A DNA stretch of 12,507 bases from CAJXUU01 sp963975265. GTDB lineage: Bacteria; Bacteroidota; Bacteroidia; Chitinophagales; Saprospiraceae. The DNA lies in assembly GCA_963975265.1 (NCBI GenBank), contig CAXBGT010000170.1:1-12507 (forward strand), written 5' to 3'. The notes beneath the pieces were generated by a model. The model was not told where the DNA came from. It searched no databases and saw nothing but the letters and a program-made list of their open reading frames with translations. Below are positions 8,027 through 12,507 of this stretch, piece by piece (within the stretch, counting starts at the first letter, position 1; each line of letters opens with the position of its first letter). Made by a program: the position numbers and the translations under genes.

Positions 8027-8984
8027 GAAAGGAATTTACAATAGCTTAAAAAAAGAATTAGCTAAAAAATCGAAATCCAGTGAAATACTCCAAACTATGA
8101 CAGCACCAGTAGTTTGGGATTGGCCTATTCCTACTACAGGAACTACAGGAGAAAACTCTTTTAACTTTTCTGATAGAATTCCTTCTAATTTTACGAGCGA
8201 AACCTATTCACAGAGTTCTAATAGTTTTAGTAGAAATTACGCAAGTTATTTAAATCTTATAAACGCATCAAAATTTCCATTATCTTCAGAATTATCTACT
8301 CAACGGGATTTAAATAATCCGCAACCTCCCCTTCCACCAAATGGTCCGATGCCACCATTTTGGACTATGGTTAGTAAGGTAAGTTCAACTAACGATTTGG
8401 AAAGAGCATATACTTTATCCAACTATCCTTTCCAGTGGATTAATTCAGTAAAAAGTAGCTTACCAAATCAAGCTTTAACTTTATTATCTGAATCAGGAAA
8501 TTTAACGTCAAAATCATTCAAAAATATATCTTTAACAGGGGAATCGAATGGCGTTCAATTTGGTTTTAAAGCGGATGCATGGGGTACAATTTTCATTAAT
8601 GTTGAAAATTGGTACAGTAGTGCAATTGTAACGATGACTCAACAAGCTAAAGGCCTATTCATAGACGGTGTAAATAGGAGGACTGTATTTAGCCCCAATG
8701 GATTATTGCCAGGTAGAGTTGGATCATTAATTGTTGCATTAAATCCAACTGCCACGGTTCAAGTTGACATCAGTAAATTGGCAACAGAATTTGATATAGC
8801 TGATATTGGATCCATTAGTGTAGGTGGTTTCGAATTTGGAGATTCCTCTGATAATGGATTAAATATAGCAGCTTCCTTTTCCAAAAAAAAGATAAGCGAT
8901 TCACTTATAGAATATTCAACTGTTCCATCATCTACAAGTGACATCGCATATATCATAGCTGTTCAACTTGAAAAATTCTATTAA
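8025..8984 (+). CDS. Second paralogue (319 aa) of the unrecognised family
   Basis: I do not recognise this protein, but it is clearly related to both neighbours. After a short basic start (MKGIYNSLKKELAKKSK), the N-terminal module reads PVVWDWPIPTTG, NSFNFSDRIP, FSRNYASYLNLI, FPL (about residues 28-86). A Pro-rich stretch (PQPPLPPNGPMPP) precedes the central module (FWTMVSK ... YPFQWINSV). The C-terminal module has GFKADAWGTIF, W196-Y197, FSPNGLLPGRVGSLIVALNPT (motif from residue 222) and ISVGGFEFGDSS, and ends SDIAYIIAVQLEKFY. It has no Cys, signal peptide or membrane segment. Predicted character is mostly beta. It lies 297 bp after the first paralogue, behind that gene's terminator, and 114 bp before the third, so it may share a transcript with the third. 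Function unknown. Confidence 0.85.
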   Translation: MKGIYNSLKKELAKKSKSSEILQTMTAPVVWDWPIPTTGTTGENSFNFSDRIPSNFTSETYSQSSNSFSRNYASYLNLINASKFPLSSELSTQRDLNNPQPPLPPNGPMPPFWTMVSKVSSTNDLERAYTLSNYPFQWINSVKSSLPNQALTLLSESGNLTSKSFKNISLTGESNGVQFGFKADAWGTIFINVENWYSSAIVTMTQQAKGLFIDGVNRRTVFSPNGLLPGRVGSLIVALNPTATVQVDISKLATEFDIADIGSISVGGFEFGDSSDNGLNIAASFSKKKISDSLIEYSTVPSSTSDIAYIIAVQLEKFY

Positions 8985-9098
8985 AATATTGTGAAGTATA
9001 TTAAGTTTAGATTTATCAAAAATAGAATTCACAACAATAAATATTTAATTTTTATTTGATAATACTTCATGCATAATTCACAGCTCTAAAATTTAAAA

Positions 9099-10100
9099 AT
9101 GAATTCTTTTTTTGATGCAATTTCAAGTTTAGTAGCAGACATGACTCCTAAGACTAGAAGTGCAAATGCAGAGTATGTAGTAACAGCTCCTACATTACAA
9201 GTGTTATCACCTCCCGTTTGTTGGAATTGGCAACCTACAGCTGGAAGCCAGATCCCGTTTAACCAATTTAACTTTTGCGATACAATGCCGCAAAACGTCC
9301 TAGACAAAAACTATACAGCGGGCGACAGTTTCACTACAGCGTATTCGAGTTTTTTGCAATTAATCAATCTTGATACATTTCCATTAGACACATTGGCAAA
9401 AGCCAATATTGTGATAAATGATGAGCCGTCTATACCTGTATATAGTCCCGCACCTGATGGGTGGGTCGTTATAAAGAACAATGCTCATCTTTTGCAATGG
9501 TCTAGAATTTGGAATTTATCACAAACTCCGATAAATTGGCTAGCGTCTATAAGTACTCAAGAAAATAAGCCAACGAACATAGTATTTGAAGATCCTGGTA
9601 CAAAAATTCAAACATCTAATGGAGATATTATACCTGTAAACGATGAAAGCCAAATGAAAATAACAGCCAATGCTGTGGGAAGGGTTCGTGTAACACCAGG
9701 AAAATGGTATAATAGTTCTTTGATAAGGATTGCTGAAACGGATGATAATTACCTAAAAGTGCCTGCAAATTCAATTTTTGGTAATTCAGGAATAATAAAT
9801 TCCAGAATTGTTGAAATTATTGTGGCTTTCAATCCTACGCCATATGTTGTTTTAAAAAAAACTGATGTTAAAAACCTTAATGATAGTTCTTTTACAAACT
9901 TAAGTGTTGGTGGATTTACATTTACAAACCAACCTGACTTGGTTTCTGAAAAGACTGTTGTTGTAGAGGATGTAGAATTCATTTTGTCTTCTCTAAATAA
10001 GGAAGAAGTACAACTGACCACTAAAACAAAAACCAAACTTGATATTGATAACTTATTTATTGTTGCGGTGATACTAGAGGAGTTTAATGCCCCAGCCTAA
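9099..10100 (+). CDS. Third paralogue (333 aa) of the unrecognised family
   Basis: I do not recognise this protein. It aligns along its length with the 319-aa neighbour. The N-terminal module reads PPVCWNWQPTAG, NQFNFCDTMP, FTTAYSSFLQLI, FPL (about residues 38-100). The central module is GWVVIKNNAHLLQWSRIWNLSQTPINWL. The C-terminal module has MKITANAVGRVRV, W203-Y204, FGNSGIINSRIVEIIVAFNPT (motif from 227) and LSVGGFTF, and ends DNLFIVAVILEEFNAPA. Residues about 275-310 are a more acidic and basic, low-hydrophobicity segment (VVVEDVEF, LTTKTKTK) that is longer than in the neighbour. There are two Cys, both in the N-terminal module. No signal peptide or membrane helix is seen. The start ATG 9099 has no clear ribosome binding site. 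Function unknown; it probably acts with the other two. Confidence 0.85.
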   Translation: MNSFFDAISSLVADMTPKTRSANAEYVVTAPTLQVLSPPVCWNWQPTAGSQIPFNQFNFCDTMPQNVLDKNYTAGDSFTTAYSSFLQLINLDTFPLDTLAKANIVINDEPSIPVYSPAPDGWVVIKNNAHLLQWSRIWNLSQTPINWLASISTQENKPTNIVFEDPGTKIQTSNGDIIPVNDESQMKITANAVGRVRVTPGKWYNSSLIRIAETDDNYLKVPANSIFGNSGIINSRIVEIIVAFNPTPYVVLKKTDVKNLNDSSFTNLSVGGFTFTNQPDLVSEKTVVVEDVEFILSSLNKEEVQLTTKTKTKLDIDNLFIVAVILEEFNAPA

Positions 10101-10863
10101 ATTTACTATCTCATTTTCAAACAAAAAATCGTACGTTTATTAGAAAGATTATAAAATATTTAATTCATTAATATTAGATTTCTCTCCAATATAATTCATT
10201 CATCTAAGTTCAATTTGGGTTCTTTTTGGAATTCTCTTCTTATCGAATTTCATGATAGTGGGGATATTGGAGGATCGATTGAGAAGTTAGCAATAGAGAG
10301 CGGGAGGTCGGTTGCTGACGTTTGTTCTTTCTGGGGGGATTGGAAAGAGCTATGGATTGGAAAGGGCTTGATTTGTATGGGTGTGGGTAATTGATGAGGG
10401 CATTCAGTCTTAATCCCGCACTTAAGTTTTTAGGTTTTCAATTGCGTGCCCATGCATGGGATCTCACATTGTGAAAATGTTCAGTCGTAGCCATCGCTTT
10501 AAACCTTTGCACCACCATCACTGTGAGAAGCTACATGCGCCCCTAGCGGATTCGCGTTCATCCAATATCAAAGGGATACCAAATTCTACTTTACTATATC
10601 GAGAGGAACATTTGTCTATTTCTGTCTTCCTGTACCATCCCATGCTACATCTTAAAGGTAAATTTATGGAATCGATCTCTCTGGAAGCAATCGCGATCAT
10701 GGCCAATTCTTTTATTTTTGGTTTGATCGCACATATTGAGTTGAGTGAATAATAATATTACAAGCTTTTAAAAAAGGAAAAATTATTTTTTGATCTAAAT
10801 TATTCAAAATCAAGCGAGTAAAAACATAATGAATGGATTATGAATTTATTTCCTGAGTAATGC
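10101..10863 (+). other. Intergenic region with a GC-richer segment and unplaced short reading frames
   Basis: Bases 10101-10200 are ordinary AT-rich spacer. From about 10200 to 10752 the sequence becomes visibly richer in G and C than everything else here. It holds two unrecognised + strand reading frames. One runs from TTG 10215 to the stop at 10394 (59 codons, containing GGSIEKLAIESGRSV and FWGDWKELWIGKG). The other runs from ATG 10456 to 10752 (98 aa, containing FKPLHHHHCEKLHAPL and GKFMESISLEAIAIM). Neither has a ribosome binding site or a known motif. Also present are an imperfect 17-bp tandem repeat (GGATTGGAAAGAGCTAT at 10337-10353 and its variant at 10354-10370), a perfect palindrome CCCATGCATGGG (10449-10460) and TCACA-T-TGTGA (10464-10474). 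It could be a remnant of transferred DNA or an untranslated regulatory locus. Bases 10753-10863 show nothing. Confidence 0.4.
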
Positions 10864-10893
10864 TTGCATTTATAAAAAATGATAGTAGTTTTG
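10864..10893 (+). promoter_or_regulatory. Bacteroidota-type promoter for tRNA-Asp
   Basis: TTG (10864-10866), a 19-bp spacer and TAGTTTTG (10886-10893) match the established Bacteroidota sigma-A consensus of TTG, 19-21 bp and TAnnTTTG. Transcription would begin near 10899-10901, giving a leader of about 65 nt before the tRNA. A weaker second candidate, TTG 10929-10931 with TAGTTTTT 10949-10956 and a 17-bp spacer, would start almost at the mature tRNA end. Confidence 0.6.
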
Positions 10894-10964
10894 CATCGCT
10901 TTTAGAAGTTAAAGCATTCGAATTTTTATTGGTTCGAAAAAGAAAAAATAGTTTTTATAACTAT

Positions 10965-11038
10965 GGTCTGGTAGTTCAGTTGGTTAGAATACCTGCCTGT
11001 CACGCAGGGGGTCGCGGGTTCGAGTCCCGTCCAGACCG
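10965..11038 (+). tRNA. tRNA-Asp (anticodon GTC)
   Basis: A complete 74-nt cloverleaf is visible. The acceptor stem is GGTCTGG (10965-10971) paired with CCAGACC (11031-11037), with discriminator G at 11038. The D stem is GTTC/GAAT. The anticodon stem CCTGC/GCAGG encloses loop CTGTCAC with anticodon GTC at 10999-11001. The T stem is GCGGG/CCCGT around TTCGAGT. The 3' CCA is not encoded (the DNA continues CAC after the discriminator), so it must be added after transcription. A promoter precedes it and a hairpin terminator follows directly, consistent with a single-gene transcript. Confidence 0.97.
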
Positions 11039-11041
11039 CAC

Positions 11042-11078
11042 AAGCCTTCAAATTTAATTATTTGGAGGCTTTGTTCGT
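11042..11078 (+). terminator. Intrinsic terminator after tRNA-Asp
   Basis: AAGCCTTCAAAT (11042-11053) pairs with ATTTGGAGGCTT (11060-11071), a 12-bp stem with one G-T pair and a 6-nt loop, followed by TGTTCGTTG. It begins four bases after the tRNA's last base, placing transcript termination right behind the tRNA. Confidence 0.75.
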
Positions 11079-11406
11079 TGTAGCAATGAAGTGATTAAAA
11101 AACTAAATGCTAAATCATCAAACTTTCTAATGAATACAATTGCGAACGCCAGACAATGAAGAGACATCCAATTTTATGATCTTATTTCATATCTGAATCT
11201 ATGTATCTTAAAACCATCACCCCTACCCTTCACCATTCCCCACAACTGTGCCTTTATCTTTCTTCCTGTTCTTGCAATTTCAAGATATAGAACAAAAATT
11301 TTACTAATTTTACCCTTAGAAATGAGTTGTAGTGTTTAGTTATTCTTTGGATCCATCCTTAGATTCCTAAATACATGGACTTTTTCATATTATTACTTTT
11401 ACCAAT
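11079..11406 (+). other. Intergenic spacer between the tRNA terminator and the methyltransferase
   Basis: I see no reading frame, RNA gene or repeat. The 5' end of the methyltransferase transcript must lie here, but no exact TAnnTTTG box is present. TATTCTTTG near 11340 is close but has one base too many in the spacer. Confidence 0.5.
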
Positions 11407-12162
11407 ATGTTTTTAAATCACTGCAATATTACAAAGCCGCAAATGCTCAACACACTCAAAGATCTTATTAAAAAACTCCCGTTTGACTTCACTAAGAATC
11501 AAGCATATGATAGGCAAACTAGTGCTATCATAAAGAGAGTGTGTAAGAAGGACAGTAACTGTCTTGACATCGGCTGCCATAAAGGTGAGGTGCTTGATAT
11601 AATAGTGCATCATGCACCATATGGACATCATTTCGGTTTTGAACCTATTCCAAGCATGTATTGGAACCTTGCAGCTAAATACGCTAACACAAATTGCACC
11701 ATCCATGAAGTAGCATTGAGCAATAAGTCAGGCGTTTCGATATTCAATCATGTGGTGTCTAACCCTGCGTATAGTGGTCTAGAAAAAAGGACATACGATC
11801 GACCTAATGAGATTGATGAGCAAATAGAAGTTAAAACTGAAAAGCTTGATCTCATTTTTGATAACAAAACCTCGATTGATCTTATCAAAATAGACGTGGA
11901 AGGTGGAGAACTTAATGTCTTAGAAGGTGCAATAGAAACAATCAAAAGAACTAAACCTGTGATTATTTTTGAGCATGGTCTTGGATCTTCTGAGTTTTAT
12001 GATTCATCCCCAGAGAAAGTATTCGCACTCTTCAGTTCTCTTAATTACAATATTTCCCTTATGAAGTGTTGGTTGGATGATAAGGGTGGTTTTACACTCG
12101 ATGAATTCAAAAATCAATTTTATGAGAAAAAGAACTACTATTTCATTGCATATCCGAAATAG
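11407..12162 (+). CDS. FkbM-family SAM-dependent methyltransferase
   Basis: This 251-aa protein matches the FkbM class I methyltransferases (Methyltransf_21), which mostly O-methylate sugars or other small molecules during polysaccharide or natural-product synthesis. The SAM-binding motif I is LDIGCHKGEV (D54-E61). Motif II is GFEP (E79). IDVEGGE (163-169), the family hallmark, is followed by KPVIIFEHG. The ending YYFIAYPK is typical of complete members, so the gene is full length. There is no signal peptide, so it acts in the cytoplasm. M13 (base 11443) is an alternative start, leaving a 239-aa protein that begins MLNTLKDLIKKLPFDF. No other glycan-synthesis gene is in view, so the substrate cannot be inferred. 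The membrane protein that follows starts 97 bases after its stop. Confidence 0.9.
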   Translation: MFLNHCNITKPQMLNTLKDLIKKLPFDFTKNQAYDRQTSAIIKRVCKKDSNCLDIGCHKGEVLDIIVHHAPYGHHFGFEPIPSMYWNLAAKYANTNCTIHEVALSNKSGVSIFNHVVSNPAYSGLEKRTYDRPNEIDEQIEVKTEKLDLIFDNKTSIDLIKIDVEGGELNVLEGAIETIKRTKPVIIFEHGLGSSEFYDSSPEKVFALFSSLNYNISLMKCWLDDKGGFTLDEFKNQFYEKKNYYFIAYPK

Positions 12163-12224
12163 TCACGCTCTTTGACCCATTGACTAATTAATTAATAATA
12201 GACTCTTTTTTAGTTTACATTGAT

Positions 12225-12232
12225 TAGTTTTG
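12225..12232 (+). promoter_or_regulatory. Possible -7 element for the membrane protein gene
   Basis: TAGTTTTG matches the Bacteroidota TAnnTTTG box exactly and is identical to the one before tRNA-Asp. It lies 27 bases before the ATG at 12260. There is no TTG at the expected upstream distance (the sequence there is CTCTTTTTT), so this is a half match. Confidence 0.4.
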
Positions 12233-12259
12233 TGGCTCTTAATATAGTCTAATAATACC

Positions 12260-12507
12260 ATGCTAGAATTTGAAAAATATCTGAATGACTTCAACAGTAC
12301 CATCAATGTATGGTCTTTCATTCTAAATCTTACAATCGTTACATTTATTGCCATTTTGATAAAAATGTTTTACATCAAGTATGGCCGTGCGATTTCGGAT
12401 AGAAGAAAATTCTCAAATAACTTCATTCCTCTGGCTATTGGGACACTTCTGATCATAACAGTCATTAAGTCTTCTATAGCACTGTCATTGGGACTAGTGG
12501 GAGCATT
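12260..12507 (+). CDS. DUF4956-type membrane protein, 3' end outside the window
   Basis: An open frame runs from ATG 12260 to the window edge (82 complete codons). The start reads MLEFEKYLNDFNSTINVW. A first hydrophobic helix (FILNLTIVTFIAILIKMFY, about residues 20-38) follows, then a basic loop (YGRAISDRRKFSNNF). A second helix (IPLAIGTLLIITVIKSSIA) then runs into LSLGLVGA. The arrangement of two helices around a basic loop (RRKFSNNF), then ITVIKSS and LSLGLVGA, is how DUF4956 integral membrane proteins begin. The role is not established; members are often found beside VTC-like polyphosphate polymerase genes, which would lie to the right if present here. The start is supported by the nearby TAGTTTTG box and by the in-frame absence of stops. 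Confidence 0.75.
   Translation, partial: MLEFEKYLNDFNSTINVWSFILNLTIVTFIAILIKMFYIKYGRAISDRRKFSNNFIPLAIGTLLIITVIKSSIALSLGLVGA

Noticed and set aside
8988..9030. TTGTGAA / TTCACAA inverted repeat between the second and third paralogues
   Set aside because: Seven-base arms separated by more than 30 bases are weak evidence for a terminator or operator.
10456..10752. 98-aa frame as a confident gene
   Set aside because: Unrecognised, no ribosome binding site, and its ATG lies inside a palindrome. It is described only as part of the GC-richer segment.
10860..11057. 65-aa reading frame containing VQLVRIPACHAGGRGFESRP
   Set aside because: It reads straight through tRNA-Asp; this peptide is the well-known translation artefact of tRNA genes.

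Overview
The window is AT-rich DNA with long non-coding gaps. Everything identifiable reads on the + strand. It looks like a Bacteroidota chromosome, most likely of the Saprospiria/Cytophagia type. The evidence is a hybrid-kinase-style receiver plus AraC regulator, a large secreted multidomain phosphoesterase carrying a MopE-type Asp/Cys metal-binding motif, weak Shine-Dalgarno signals, and a promoter in front of the tRNA that fits the Bacteroidota consensus (TTG, 19 bp, TAnnTTTG). The taxonomic placement is inference; no marker gene is present.

Layout. Bases 1-909 hold the 3' part of an endonuclease/exonuclease/phosphatase-family gene broken by a one-base frameshift; removing T241 restores the family motif. 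Bases 989-3667 encode a secreted purple-acid-phosphatase-like metallophosphoesterase with accessory modules. Bases 3668-5277 are a 1.6 kb gene desert. It contains a decayed second copy of the phosphoesterase's C-terminal end (about 3971-4086) and two strong AT-rich palindromes. Bases 5278-6138 encode a stand-alone receiver-AraC regulator.

Bases 6405-10100 hold the most unusual part: three consecutive genes (440, 319 and 333 aa) that I recognise as no known family but that are visibly paralogous. All three share an N-terminal W-x-W / F-x-F / P module, a central W module, and a C-terminal module with a WY pair, an F-x-N-x-G-[IL] turn, an R-[VI] strand and a G-x-F-x-F strand. None has an obvious signal peptide. 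The first is enlarged by two insertions, one helical and one Ser/Ala/Gly-rich with alternating polarity. The first two genes also share a nearly identical leader sequence.

Bases 10101-10964 are mostly non-coding and include a segment (about 10200-10752) with a clearly higher G+C content than its surroundings. This is followed by tRNA-Asp(GTC) at 10965-11038 with its promoter and terminator, an FkbM-type methyltransferase (11407-12162), and the 5' end of a DUF4956-type membrane protein (12260 to the window end).

How the genes work together is only partly inferable. The two phosphoesterases at the left could both act in phosphate or nucleic-acid scavenging. The three-paralogue cluster may be one functional set, and the regulator just upstream is a candidate controller, but nothing in the sequence proves either link.
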